Positions 54,658 through 62,459 of a DNA stretch of 64,000 nt are shown piece by piece (the stretch's first letter is position 1; every line of letters starts with the position of its first letter). The translations under genes were made by a program, and so were the position numbers. The notes beneath the pieces are model-generated. The model searched no databases and was not told the origin of the DNA. It saw nothing but the letters and a program-made list of their open reading frames with translations. The stretch is from Marinibacterium sp050389775 (GTDB taxonomy: Bacteria; Pseudomonadota; Alphaproteobacteria; Rhodobacterales; Rhodobacteraceae): contig NZ_CP177144.1 in assembly GCF_050389775.1 (NCBI RefSeq), forward strand, positions 558,001-622,000, in the 5' to 3' direction.

Positions 54658-54927
54658 ATGATCACCTTATCGGCGCTGCCGCCGCCCGGCCCCCGGGACG
54701 CCGCGGCAGCCGACCCGCTGCGTCATGCAGCCCAGGAACTTGAAACCATCTTTCTCGCGGAAATGCTGAAATCGGCCGGACTGCACGACACGCCCGACAT
54801 GTTCGGGGGCGGCGCGGGCGAAGACCAGTTCCAGTCGCTGCTCGTTCGCGCACAGGCGGAACAGATGGTCCGGTCCGGCGGAATTGGACTGGCTGAATCA
54901 CTTTACCATGCTCTGAAGGACACGTGA
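54658..54927 (+). CDS. flgJ: FlgJ-like rod-binding protein (N-terminal domain only)
   Basis: This 89-residue protein matches the rod-binding part of FlgJ (ELETIFLAEMLKSAGLHDT...FQSLLVRAQAEQMVRSGGIGLAESLYHALK). The muramidase domain found in enterobacterial FlgJ is absent, which is normal for alphaproteobacteria. It should help rod assembly in the periplasm. It is divergent from fliK, and the FlgN-like gene starts one base after its stop codon. Confidence 0.85.
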   Translation: MITLSALPPPGPRDAAAADPLRHAAQELETIFLAEMLKSAGLHDTPDMFGGGAGEDQFQSLLVRAQAEQMVRSGGIGLAESLYHALKDT

Positions 54928-54928
54928 C

Positions 54929-55288
54929 ATGACGACAGCTTCCATCGATCAGCTCGTCGAGGACCTTGACCATCTGCTTGACGCCGAGCGGCAGGCGCTG
55001 GTTTCCGGCGATATCGACGAATTGGCCCGGCTTCACGACACAAAGGAAGAATTGGTGTCGAAACTGAACGCGCTCGACAGCCTTGAGGCCGGGAACCTGC
55101 AGGGCGTCCGAAAGAAGATGTCGCGAAATCAGGATCTTCTCGGCAGTGCCATGGCTGGCATACGCGCCGTTGCCGACCGCATGGCCGAGCTGCGCCGTGT
55201 GCGCCAGAGCCTGGCGACCTATGATCGCGACGGCAAACGGCACCAGATTGCGACCCCCACGGAACAGAAACTGGAAAAGCGCGCCTGA
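54929..55288 (+). CDS. flgN: FlgN-like export chaperone
   Basis: This 119-residue, almost wholly helical protein (QLVEDLDHLLDAERQALVSGDIDELARLHDTKEELVSKL) fits the FlgN family of chaperones for hook-associated proteins. The family is poorly conserved, so the call rests on helical pattern, length and position after flgJ and before the flagellins. The C-terminus (TPTEQKLEKRA) is typical of alphaproteobacterial members. Confidence 0.75.
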   Translation: MTTASIDQLVEDLDHLLDAERQALVSGDIDELARLHDTKEELVSKLNALDSLEAGNLQGVRKKMSRNQDLLGSAMAGIRAVADRMAELRRVRQSLATYDRDGKRHQIATPTEQKLEKRA

Positions 55289-55329
55289 CGGCCCTTTAAC
55301 TCAAATCCATCTGAATTCTGGATCGCGAT

Positions 55330-55344
55330 TTAGCACTCCATTAG
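55330..55344. promoter_or_regulatory. CtrA-like TTAG-N7-TTAG box upstream of the flagellins
   Basis: TTAG at 55330-55333 and TTAG at 55341-55344 are spaced by seven bases, as in the CtrA consensus TTAA-N7-TTAA, with one mismatch in each half. It lies about 150 bases before the first flagellin start, outside the conserved leader. Weak evidence. Confidence 0.25.
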
Positions 55345-55420
55345 CATCTTGAGGCCACAAAGGTACTCGCATCCCGACACAGGATGGCGCGCCAGGGAAC
55401 CTGATTTGGCGCACAGGTCA

Positions 55421-55493
55421 GAATGACGCTCAAGGCCCGCAAAGGGGTGTAACCGGGCAGTTATTGAGGCCCAAGGACGCAAGGAACCTGACT
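55421..55493 (+). promoter_or_regulatory. Structured 5' leader of flagellin gene 1
   Basis: This region shares with the leader of the second flagellin (56369-56440) the opening GAATGACGCTCAAG. A small hairpin (GCCC-GCAAA-GGGG) follows, then a second hairpin (GGGC...GCCC) and the ending GCAAGGAA with the ribosome site. The loop and linker bases differ between copies but the stems are kept. FlbT, encoded at 57709-58113, is known in Caulobacter to bind flagellin 5' untranslated RNA. Confidence 0.6.
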
Positions 55494-56321
55494 ATGTCCA
55501 GTATTCTGACGAACAGCAGTGCGCTTGTCGCACTGCAGACCCTGAAGTCTATCGGCAATGACCTCGCAAAGACTCAGGACATGATCTCCACCGGTCTGGA
55601 GATCGGATCGGCAAAAGACAACTCCGCCATCTGGGGTATCTCGAAAGTGATGGAATCCGACGTTGCCGGCTTCAAGGCCGTGTCGGACTCGCTGTCGCTG
55701 GGGGAATCCACGGTTGCCGTCGCCCTCGCCGGCGCCGAGCAGATCGTCGATATCCTCAACGAGATGAAGGAGAAGGTCGTCGCCGCAACCGGCGAGAACG
55801 TCGATCATACCAAGATCACGGCCGATGTGGATGAGCTGAAGAACCAGATCACATCGATCATCGCCGCATCGCAGTTCAACGGCACCAACCTGCTGGATAC
55901 TGCGGGCAACGCCGGCATCACCGTGCTGTCGTCGCTTGACCGCGATGCATCCGGCGCCGTGACGGCCGCGAACATCACCGTGGCTTCGGTCGACTTCGAA
56001 GCAAACCTCGACCTGACCACCGTCGACGTGACCAGCTCGACCGCAGCGGATGGCTCGATCACCGCGATGGAAACACTGATCCAGACAGCCGTCGATGGCG
56101 CTGCTGCCCTGGGTGCTTCGGCTGCCCGGATCGAGGATCAGAACGAGTTCGTGACCAAGGTGATGGACGCCATGAAGGTCGGCATTTCGTCGCTGGTTGA
56201 CACCGACATGGAAGAGGCTTCGGCCAAGCTCCAGGCCCTGCAGACGCAGCAACAGCTGGGTGTTCAGGCACTGTCGATCGCCAACCAGGCGCCGCAGACC
56301 ATCCTGTCGCTCTTCCGGTAA
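55494..56321 (+). CDS. fliC: Flagellin, copy 1
   Basis: This 275-residue flagellin is the short alphaproteobacterial type: only the conserved N-terminal (SSILTNSSALVALQTLKSI) and C-terminal (LQTQQQLGVQALSIANQAPQTILSLF) helical domains with a small middle, no D2/D3 expansion. It differs from copy 2 at 27 positions by direct count (about 90 percent identity), mostly in the middle and at residues 21-25. AAGGA lies eight bases before ATG 55494. It has its own structured leader and a downstream hairpin, so it is probably transcribed separately from copy 2. Confidence 0.93.
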   Translation: MSSILTNSSALVALQTLKSIGNDLAKTQDMISTGLEIGSAKDNSAIWGISKVMESDVAGFKAVSDSLSLGESTVAVALAGAEQIVDILNEMKEKVVAATGENVDHTKITADVDELKNQITSIIAASQFNGTNLLDTAGNAGITVLSSLDRDASGAVTAANITVASVDFEANLDLTTVDVTSSTAADGSITAMETLIQTAVDGAAALGASAARIEDQNEFVTKVMDAMKVGISSLVDTDMEEASAKLQALQTQQQLGVQALSIANQAPQTILSLFR

Positions 56322-56333
56322 GTCCGCCCTATC

Positions 56334-56358
56334 GCCCCGGCCGATCATCGGCCGGGGC
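56334..56358 (+). terminator. Hairpin after flagellin 1
   Basis: GCCCCGGCCGA (56334-56344) pairs perfectly with TCGGCCGGGGC (56348-56358) around a three-base loop: an 11-bp stem 12 bases after the stop. No U-run follows. It separates the two flagellin units. Confidence 0.65.
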
Positions 56359-56368
56359 TCAGCCGTTC

Positions 56369-56440
56369 GAATGACGCTCAAGCCCTGAAACGGGCGTAGC
56401 CGCGGGCAAGAAGGCCCAGCGGGATGCAAGGAAACATGAA
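56369..56440 (+). promoter_or_regulatory. Structured 5' leader of flagellin gene 2
   Basis: Same plan as 55421-55493: GAATGACGCTCAAG, hairpin GCCC-TGAAAC-GGGC, then GGGC-AAGAAG-GCCC, ending in GCAAGGAA before the start. The first stem is perfect here and its loop differs from copy 1, which points to selection on structure. Confidence 0.6.
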
Positions 56441-57268
56441 ATGTCCAGTATTCTCACGAACGCCAGTGCACTGGTGGCACTGCAAACCCTGAAGTCGATC
56501 AGCGCCGGTCTCGAAAAGACCCAGGACATGATCTCGACGGGTCTGGAAATCGGCTCTGCCAAGGACAATTCCGCCATCTGGGGGATTTCCAAGGTCATGG
56601 AATCCGATGTCGCCGGGTTCAAGGCCGTCTCCGACTCGCTGTCGTTGGGGGAATCCACGGTTGCCGTGGCCCTGGCCGGGTCCGAGCAAATCGTCGATAT
56701 CCTCAACGAGATGAAGGAAAAGGTCGTCGCCGCCACGGGCAGCAATGTCGATCACACAAAGATCTCGGCCGATGTGGATGAGCTGAAGAACCAGATCACG
56801 TCGATCATACAGGCCTCGCAGTTCAACGGCAGCAACCTGCTCAATACCGCCGGCAACGCCGGCATCACGATCCTGTCCTCGCTGGATCGCGACGCGTCGG
56901 GCAGTGTCAGCGCAGCCAGTATCACCGTCGCTTCGGTCGATTTCGAGGCCAACCTCGATCTGACCACCGTCGATGTCACCAGCGCCACGGCTGCGGATGC
57001 GTCGCTGGACGATATCGAAACGCTGATCCAGGCCGCCGTCGATGGAACCGCGGCCCTCGGTGCCTCGGCCGGACGGATCGAGGACCAGAATGAATTTGTC
57101 ACAAAGGTTATGGATGCGATGAAGGTCGGGATCTCGGCATTGGTCGATACCGACATGGAGGAGGCATCGGCAAAGCTGCAGGCGCTGCAAACCCAGCAAC
57201 AGCTGGGCATTCAGGCCCTGTCGATCGCCAACCAGGCGCCGCAGACCATCCTGTCGCTGTTCCAGTAA
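56441..57268 (+). CDS. fliC: Flagellin, copy 2
   Basis: This is a second 275-residue flagellin in tandem with copy 1, with the same domain plan and no D2/D3. It begins with SSILTNASALVALQ and ends in TILSLFQ instead of LFR. It has its own leader and a 9-bp hairpin after the stop. The close pair could arise from recent duplication or be kept alike by gene conversion. Both would be exported by the flagellar type III system and assembled into the filament. Confidence 0.93.
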   Translation: MSSILTNASALVALQTLKSISAGLEKTQDMISTGLEIGSAKDNSAIWGISKVMESDVAGFKAVSDSLSLGESTVAVALAGSEQIVDILNEMKEKVVAATGSNVDHTKISADVDELKNQITSIIQASQFNGSNLLNTAGNAGITILSSLDRDASGSVSAASITVASVDFEANLDLTTVDVTSATAADASLDDIETLIQAAVDGTAALGASAGRIEDQNEFVTKVMDAMKVGISALVDTDMEEASAKLQALQTQQQLGIQALSIANQAPQTILSLFQ

Positions 57269-57281
57269 CAGGATCGCCCTG

Positions 57282-57303
57282 GCCCGGCCTGAACAGGCCG
57301 GGC
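57282..57303 (+). terminator. Hairpin after flagellin 2
   Basis: GCCCGGCCT (57282-57290) pairs with AGGCCGGGC (57295-57303) around a GAAC loop, 13 bases after the stop. It lies before flaF and is followed by an A-rich stretch on the + strand. Confidence 0.6.
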
Positions 57304-57337
57304 ACCCCCAATCCAAATCAAAAAAACAGGCACCAAA

Positions 57338-57709
57338 GTGACCAATATCGCAGCAGCACGACAAGGGTATGGATCCGCACGAGCCCCAACTCGATCGGAA
57401 AAATCCATAGAATACGATATACTTGCCCAAATCACCCGCCGCCTGAAGACCGCCGCCGACAAAGGCCCCAGCGGATTTGCGGCCCTGGCCTCCGCGCTTC
57501 ACGACAACAAACGCCTTTGGAACGTCTTTGCCATCGACGTCGCGGATCCCAACAACAAGTTGCCCGACGCCCTGCGCGCACGGCTCTTCTACCTGGCCGA
57601 GTTCACGCACAGCCACACCAGCGCCGTGCTGCAACGCAAGGCCCAGGTGGCCCCGTTGATCGACATCAACATGGCCGTTCTTCGCGGGCTCAGAGGGGGG
57701 ACAGAATAA
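57338..57709 (+). CDS. flaF: Flagellin synthesis regulator FlaF
   Basis: This 123-residue protein of the FlaF family shows EYDILAQITRRL and LWNVFAIDVADPNNKLPDALRARLFYLAEFTHSHTSAVL, which are diagnostic. In Caulobacter and Brucella FlaF promotes flagellin production and FlbT represses it. GTG 57338 is the start; the upstream region is AT-richer than its surroundings. It overlaps flbT by one base (TAATG), so the opposing regulators are translated together. Confidence 0.9.
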   Translation: MTNIAAARQGYGSARAPTRSEKSIEYDILAQITRRLKTAADKGPSGFAALASALHDNKRLWNVFAIDVADPNNKLPDALRARLFYLAEFTHSHTSAVLQRKAQVAPLIDINMAVLRGLRGGTE

Positions 57710-58113
57710 TGGCTGGACTTGTCCTCAAACTGGGACCGAAGGAAAGGATCCTGATCAACGGTGCCGTCATCGAAAACGGTGATCGCCGCAGTCGGCTACA
57801 GATACTGACGCCCGATGCGCGAATTTTGCGCCTGCGCGACGCGATTCATCCGGAGGAGGCGAACACGCCGGTTCGACGCGTCTGCTATTCGGCGCAGCTG
57901 CTTCTGTCAGGCGATCTCGACCCCGCCGAAGCCCGGTTGCCGCTGCTCCGCAGGATCGAGGAACTCAGCCAGGTCTTCACCGATCCCGATAGCCGCGCGG
58001 CCTTGTCGGAGGCCACTGAAGCACTGATCGAAGACCGTCATTATCGTTGCCTCAAGGCGCTTCGTGCGCTTCTGCCCAGGGAAGATCGCCTTCTGGCGTC
58101 TCGTGCATCATGA
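57709..58113 (+). CDS. flbT: Flagellin mRNA repressor FlbT
   Basis: This 134-residue FlbT-family protein shows LKLGPKERILINGAVIENGDRRSRLQIL at its start and YSAQLLLSGDL in the middle. In Caulobacter FlbT binds the 5' untranslated region of flagellin mRNA and promotes its decay when the hook is incomplete. The two flagellin leaders at 55421-55493 and 56369-56440 are the obvious candidate targets. It overlaps flaF by one base and the DUF1217 gene by four bases. Confidence 0.9.
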   Translation: MAGLVLKLGPKERILINGAVIENGDRRSRLQILTPDARILRLRDAIHPEEANTPVRRVCYSAQLLLSGDLDPAEARLPLLRRIEELSQVFTDPDSRAALSEATEALIEDRHYRCLKALRALLPREDRLLASRAS

Positions 58114-58907
58114 CATACCAACCCATCGTCGCGGGCTCGGGCCTGCTTGGCTGGCGCTTCCTGCAGGCCACCTACGACAACCAGTTCAAGGCCTTCACGC
58201 AATCGGCTTCGGTACAGCGCGACGTGGACTATTTTCGCGAGAATCTCGCGAAAATAGACACCGCTGAACAACTGGTCGCGGATCGCCGGCTCTTGTCCGT
58301 GGCGTTGGGGGCCTTTGGCCTTCAGGATGACATCAACAACAAATACTTCATCCAGAAGATCCTCGAAGACGGCACATCGGCCGACGATGCCCTGGCCAAC
58401 CGGCTGGCCGATGATCGCTACAAGGATTTCTCCGACGCCTTCGGATTTGGCCCCCAACAGGTACAGCGCACGAAACTATCCTATTTCGCCGAAGAGGTCA
58501 TTGCCAAGTTCGAAGCCCAGTCCTTCGAGGTGGCTGTCGGCAACCAGGATGACAGCATGCGCATCGCGCTCTATGGTGAGCGCACGCTTGAAACCATGGC
58601 CGCCGAAGACAAGAGCGATCGCGCACTCTGGTACAATATCCTCGGCGAGCCGCCATTGCGCGAATTGTTCGAAACGGGGTTGGGCCTGCCATCCGGGATC
58701 AGCTCGGTCGATCTGGACAGGCAGCTTGAGTATTTTCAGGACAAGGCATTGCGCATGTTCGGAGAGGATTCCATCGCGCAATTCACCGACCCAGAAAAAC
58801 GAGAGAAACTCGTGACCGCTTACATGGCCCGCGTTCAGATCAATCAGAACGCAGGCAGCTATTCCTCGGCTTCGGCCGCGCTGCAATTGCTGCAAGCCTC
58901 GGCCTGA
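58110..58907 (+). CDS. DUF1217 flagellar-region protein
   Basis: This 265-residue, mainly helical protein is of the DUF1217 family, which is common in alphaproteobacterial flagellar clusters (FQQ-type pattern: YFRENLAKIDTAEQLVADRRLLSVALGAFGL near residues 43-75). Its function is unknown; export through the flagellar apparatus has been suggested for relatives. It overlaps flbT by four bases and is convergent with fliI. Confidence 0.85.
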   Translation: MTYQPIVAGSGLLGWRFLQATYDNQFKAFTQSASVQRDVDYFRENLAKIDTAEQLVADRRLLSVALGAFGLQDDINNKYFIQKILEDGTSADDALANRLADDRYKDFSDAFGFGPQQVQRTKLSYFAEEVIAKFEAQSFEVAVGNQDDSMRIALYGERTLETMAAEDKSDRALWYNILGEPPLRELFETGLGLPSGISSVDLDRQLEYFQDKALRMFGEDSIAQFTDPEKREKLVTAYMARVQINQNAGSYSSASAALQLLQASA

Positions 58908-58915
58908 CATGCTTT

Positions 58916-60247
58916 CTAACGGGACGGCCCCACGCCGGCCCGCCGCAAAATCAGGCTCAGCCGGTCAAAGCTCGACGCTATGTCCCCGGGTTCAGACCTG
59001 GCGATAAAGGCGTCGAGTTCGGGCCATGCCCGGACGGCCTGATCAAGCAAGGGGTCGCTGCCAGCAGCATACAGCCCCGATTGGATCATGACTTCGGCCT
59101 GCTGGTATGCGCCCAGAAGGCGGCGCGCTTCGCCGATCCGGGTGTTCTCGGCATCTGTCGCGGCGTCGGGCAGGCTGCGCGAGACGGATTGCAGCAGGTC
59201 GATGGCCGGATAGCGCCCCCGTTCGGCGATCCGGCGCGACAGGACAACATGGCCATCGAGAACTCCGCGCAACATATCCGCGACCGGCTCTTCCATGTCC
59301 GATCCGGGCACCAGAACCGAGAAAATCGCCGTGATGTCGCCCTGGCCATCCATCCCGGTGCCGGCGCGCTCGCACAGCCCGCCGATCATTGCCGCGGTCG
59401 ATGGCGGATAGCCCCGCAGGGCGGGCGGCTCGCCCGCCGCAACGGCTATTTCGCGATGAGCCTCGGCAAAACGGGTCACCGAATCGGCCAGCAACAGGAC
59501 CTGTTTCCCGGCGTCCCGGAAATGTTCAGCCACGGCCATGGCCGCGCCAGCACAGCGCCGGCGCATCAACGGCGATTGATCCGAAGAGGCCGCGACAACA
59601 ACCGACCGTGACATGCCTTTTGCACCCAGGACATCGCGCACGAAATGGCCGACTTCGCGGCCGCGTTCGCCGATCAGAGCGATCACCACGACATCCGCTT
59701 CCAGCTGGCGGGCGAAGGTGGCCATCAGCTGCGATTTGCCGACCCCCGATCCCGCGAAAAGGCCGATTCGCTGACCGCGCACGACGGGCAGCATCGTGTT
59801 GAACACCGCCAGCCCGGTTTCCAGCCGCGCGCCCAGCGGGCGACGGGCCGAAGCCGTTGGCGGCGCAGCATTAATGTCCCTTGCAACCTGCCCCCGGACC
59901 AGCGGTTTGCCATCGGCCGGCTGGCCCATCGGGTCGATGACACGGCCGATCCAGCTGTCGTCCGGGGCGAAATCGACAGCCGCACAGAGCCGCACGGTAT
60001 CGCCCACCGTGATGTTGTTCGACGGCCCGTCCGGCAGCGCGCGCACGTTGTCGCGTCCCAGCCCCACGACCTCGGCCGACAGGGCCGAGCCACCGCGCCG
60101 GGCGATGCGCAGGCGATCCCCGATCCCGGCCACATCGCCCAGCCCGGCCACGTCGATCAGTCCGCCGTTGACAGCCGTGACATGTCCGATGGGAAAGGTT
60201 GCCTGCAGCTTGTCGATCCGCGTGGCGAGTTTTTGCAGTTCCGTCAT
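58916..60247 (-). CDS. fliI: Flagellum-specific ATPase FliI
   Basis: This 443-residue hexameric ATPase energises flagellar type III export. Walker A is LFAGSGVGKSQLM near residue 165, and Walker B lies in VLLLADSVTRFAEAHREIA near residue 250. An F1-like N-terminal beta domain precedes. It is alone on the minus strand between the DUF1217 gene and the divergent flgB operon, sharing with flgB a symmetric element at 60255-60278 upstream of both genes. Confidence 0.95.
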   Translation of the reverse strand: MTELQKLATRIDKLQATFPIGHVTAVNGGLIDVAGLGDVAGIGDRLRIARRGGSALSAEVVGLGRDNVRALPDGPSNNITVGDTVRLCAAVDFAPDDSWIGRVIDPMGQPADGKPLVRGQVARDINAAPPTASARRPLGARLETGLAVFNTMLPVVRGQRIGLFAGSGVGKSQLMATFARQLEADVVVIALIGERGREVGHFVRDVLGAKGMSRSVVVAASSDQSPLMRRRCAGAAMAVAEHFRDAGKQVLLLADSVTRFAEAHREIAVAAGEPPALRGYPPSTAAMIGGLCERAGTGMDGQGDITAIFSVLVPGSDMEEPVADMLRGVLDGHVVLSRRIAERGRYPAIDLLQSVSRSLPDAATDAENTRIGEARRLLGAYQQAEVMIQSGLYAAGSDPLLDQAVRAWPELDAFIARSEPGDIASSFDRLSLILRRAGVGPSR

Positions 60248-60254
60248 GATCCCG

Positions 60255-60278
60255 GTTCTCCGAGTTAACCCTGAGAAC
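60255..60278. promoter_or_regulatory. Symmetric element between fliI and flgB
   Basis: GTTCTC (60255-60260) and GAGAAC (60273-60278) are inverted around a 12-base spacer whose centre is the palindrome GTTAAC (60264-60269), so three two-fold elements share one axis. It lies eight bases before the fliI start and 59 before the flgB start. It could be an operator for both. The GAGTTAA inside is repeated at 60296-60302. Confidence 0.55.
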
Positions 60279-60336
60279 GGTTTCTAAAGGAATCGGAGTT
60301 AAGCCTTGATTGAAACCAATCGAGGGAGAAGCCCCG

Positions 60337-60729
60337 ATGTTCAGCAAACTGACCGTCTTCCAGACCGCGCATGCCATGGCCGTGCATGCCGGCGCCCGGC
60401 AGGCATTGATCGCCCAGAACGTGGCCAATGCCGATACGCCGGGATACCGCGCCAAGGATCTGCCATCGTTCTCGCAGGTCTTTGCCCCACAGCAGCACCA
60501 GCCCGGCACGATGCGCGGCACCCGGCCCGGCCATGGCGCGGCGCTTGGCCCCGTGGATGTCGCCGCCGCCGACCCGACGACCGAAGACAGCCTGGCCCCC
60601 AACCGCAACGGCGTTTCGCTCGAAGACGAGATGGTGCGCGCCGCCGAGGTCAAGAAGGACCACGACCGCGCCCTGGCCGTCTATCGCTCGGCCATGTCGG
60701 TCCTGCGGATGAGCCTGGGCAGCAGCTGA
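60337..60729 (+). CDS. flgB: Flagellar basal-body rod protein FlgB
   Basis: This 130-residue rod protein has the flagellar rod N-terminal motif (ARQALIAQNVANADTPGYRAKDLP near residues 20-43) and a C-terminal helix (DHDRALAVYRSAMSVLRMSLG). ATG 60337 with GGGAGA upstream is preferred over the TTG at 60310. It is first in the run flgB-flgC-fliE-fliQ-flgF-flgG-flgA-flgH. Confidence 0.93.
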   Translation: MFSKLTVFQTAHAMAVHAGARQALIAQNVANADTPGYRAKDLPSFSQVFAPQQHQPGTMRGTRPGHGAALGPVDVAAADPTTEDSLAPNRNGVSLEDEMVRAAEVKKDHDRALAVYRSAMSVLRMSLGSS

Positions 60730-60740
60730 GGAGCCGGATC

Positions 60741-61130
60741 ATGAACGATTTTTCCACCGCCCTGACCGTCACCTCCGGCGCGCTGAAGACCCAGGCCGCG
60801 CGCCTGCGCCACGTGGCCGAAAACATCTCGAACGCCGACACGCCGGGCTATCGCCGCAAGATGATCACCTTTCGCACCGAGACCGATCCCCAGGGCGTGA
60901 CAACCGTGCGCCCCGGCGACCTGCAGCTGGATCGCAGCGACCTGCGCGAGGTCTATGACCCGTCCCACCCGCTGGCCGACGATACCGGCCATTTCGAAGG
61001 ATCCAATGTCGACGTCATGATCGAGATCGCCGACGCCCGCGAAGCCCAACGCAGCTACGAAGCCAACCTCAAGATGTTCGATCAGACCCGCCAGATGTCG
61101 GCCGGGCTGATGGATCTGCTGCGCCGATAA
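60741..61130 (+). CDS. flgC: Flagellar basal-body rod protein FlgC
   Basis: This 129-residue rod protein has the N-terminal rod motif (HVAENISNADTPGYRRKMITF) and C-terminal motif (SNVDVMIEIADAREAQRSYEANLKMF). Length is normal. It starts 11 bases after flgB with GAGG upstream. Confidence 0.95.
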   Translation: MNDFSTALTVTSGALKTQAARLRHVAENISNADTPGYRRKMITFRTETDPQGVTTVRPGDLQLDRSDLREVYDPSHPLADDTGHFEGSNVDVMIEIADAREAQRSYEANLKMFDQTRQMSAGLMDLLRR

Positions 61131-61154
61131 ACCGCCGAACCAGGAGAGACCAGA

Positions 61155-61457
61155 ATGGACCTCAACGCGTTTTCCGCGGCCCGTGGCTATGCCCAGGCCA
61201 AACCTGCAACCGATCCGACAGGCGCCGCCACGGCCGGCGGCCCCGCACCGGGCGAAATGCTGCGCAACGCGGCCGGCGACTTCGCCCAGACCCTGGCCCA
61301 GGGCGAAGCCGCGGCCCAGGCGGCAATGACCGGCAATGCCGATCCCCATGCGCTGGTCCATGCCCTGGCCCAGACCGAGCTGGCCGTCGAAACGGCGATC
61401 ACCGTGCGCGACAAGGTCGTCGAGGCGTATCAGGAAATCCTGCGGATGCCGGTCTGA
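61155..61457 (+). CDS. fliE: Flagellar hook-basal body complex protein FliE
   Basis: This 100-residue protein links the MS ring to the rod. The C-terminal half (DPHALVHALAQTELAVETAITVRDKVVEAYQEILRMPV) is the diagnostic FliE helix pair. The N-terminal half is Ala/Gly-rich and variable. AGGAGA precedes the ATG. Confidence 0.92.
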   Translation: MDLNAFSAARGYAQAKPATDPTGAATAGGPAPGEMLRNAAGDFAQTLAQGEAAAQAAMTGNADPHALVHALAQTELAVETAITVRDKVVEAYQEILRMPV

Positions 61458-61461
61458 CCCG

Positions 61462-61731
61462 ATGACCGAAGCCGTCTTCTTTGACGTGTTGCGCCAGGGT
61501 CTGTGGGTCGCGGTGATGATCTCGACCCCGATCCTGGTGGTGGCCCTGGCGACCGGCCTGATCGTCGGCCTGTTCCAGGCCCTGACGTCGATCCAGGAAA
61601 TGACCCTGACCTTCGTGCCCAAACTGGCCGCGATCGTCGCCGTCTTCTGGGTGTCGATGGGCTTCATGACCGAAACCCTGGTGGCATTCTGGGAAACCCA
61701 GCTTGTCCCGCTGATCATCGGAGGATCCTGA
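61462..61731 (+). CDS. fliQ: Flagellar export gate protein FliQ
   Basis: This 89-residue inner-membrane component of the flagellar type III export gate has two membrane helices (LWVAVMISTPILVVALATGLIVGLFQALTSIQE and LAAIVAVFWVSMGFMTETL). The family motif LIVGLFQALTSIQEMTLTFVPK is intact. It starts four bases after fliE and its stop overlaps flgF by one base. fliP and fliR are not in the window. Confidence 0.95.
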   Translation: MTEAVFFDVLRQGLWVAVMISTPILVVALATGLIVGLFQALTSIQEMTLTFVPKLAAIVAVFWVSMGFMTETLVAFWETQLVPLIIGGS

Positions 61732-62441
61732 TGGAAGGCGCATCTTATGCCACGCTGACCCGCCAATCTGGCCTGCTGCGCGAAATGCAGGTCGTGGCCA
61801 ACAACATCGCCAATGCCTCGACCACGGGCTATCGCGGCGGCGGGCTGGTGTTTTCCGAATACATCAAGGGCGAGGGCACCGGCGCCGTGTCGATGGGCCA
61901 TGCCGGCGCGCACATGACCGAGCTGACCCAGGGCCCGCTGACCCAGACCGGGGGTACCTTCGATTTTGCCATTGAAGGCGACGGGTTCTTCCTGGTCGAC
62001 ACGCCTGGCGGGCCCAAGCTGACCCGGGCCGGGGTATTTTCGCCCAATGGCGAGGGGCTGCTCAGCACGCCTGACGGCTACCTCGTGCTGGACACCGAAG
62101 AGGCGCCGATCTTCATCCCCGCCGCGGCCGAGAGCATCCATGTCGCGTCGGACGGCACGATCAGCACCGACGGGCAGCCGCTGGGCCAGCTGGGTGTCTT
62201 CCTGCCCAATAATCCCCAGGCCATGTCCCGCGAGAAAGGCGTGCGGTTCGACGCGCCCGACGGCTACGAAGGCGCGCCCGAGGCCCGCGTGCTGCAGGGT
62301 GTTCTGGAAGGCTCCAACGTCAATGCGATCGAACAGATCACCCGGATGATCGAGGTCCAGCGGGCCTACGAGATGGGGCAAAGCTTCCTTGAAACCGAAG
62401 ACGAGCGGGTCCGGGCCGCCGTCAAGATCATGATCAAGTGA
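61731..62441 (+). CDS. flgF: Flagellar basal-body rod protein FlgF
   Basis: This 236-residue proximal rod protein shows REMQVVANNIANASTTGYRGGG near the N-terminus and a C-terminal rod motif (EGSNVNAIEQITRMIEVQRAYEMGQ). GAGG lies upstream of ATG 61731, which overlaps the fliQ stop by one base. Length is slightly short but complete. Confidence 0.94.
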   Translation: MEGASYATLTRQSGLLREMQVVANNIANASTTGYRGGGLVFSEYIKGEGTGAVSMGHAGAHMTELTQGPLTQTGGTFDFAIEGDGFFLVDTPGGPKLTRAGVFSPNGEGLLSTPDGYLVLDTEEAPIFIPAAAESIHVASDGTISTDGQPLGQLGVFLPNNPQAMSREKGVRFDAPDGYEGAPEARVLQGVLEGSNVNAIEQITRMIEVQRAYEMGQSFLETEDERVRAAVKIMIK

Positions 62442-62459
62442 CATCGAAAGTGAGGCAGA

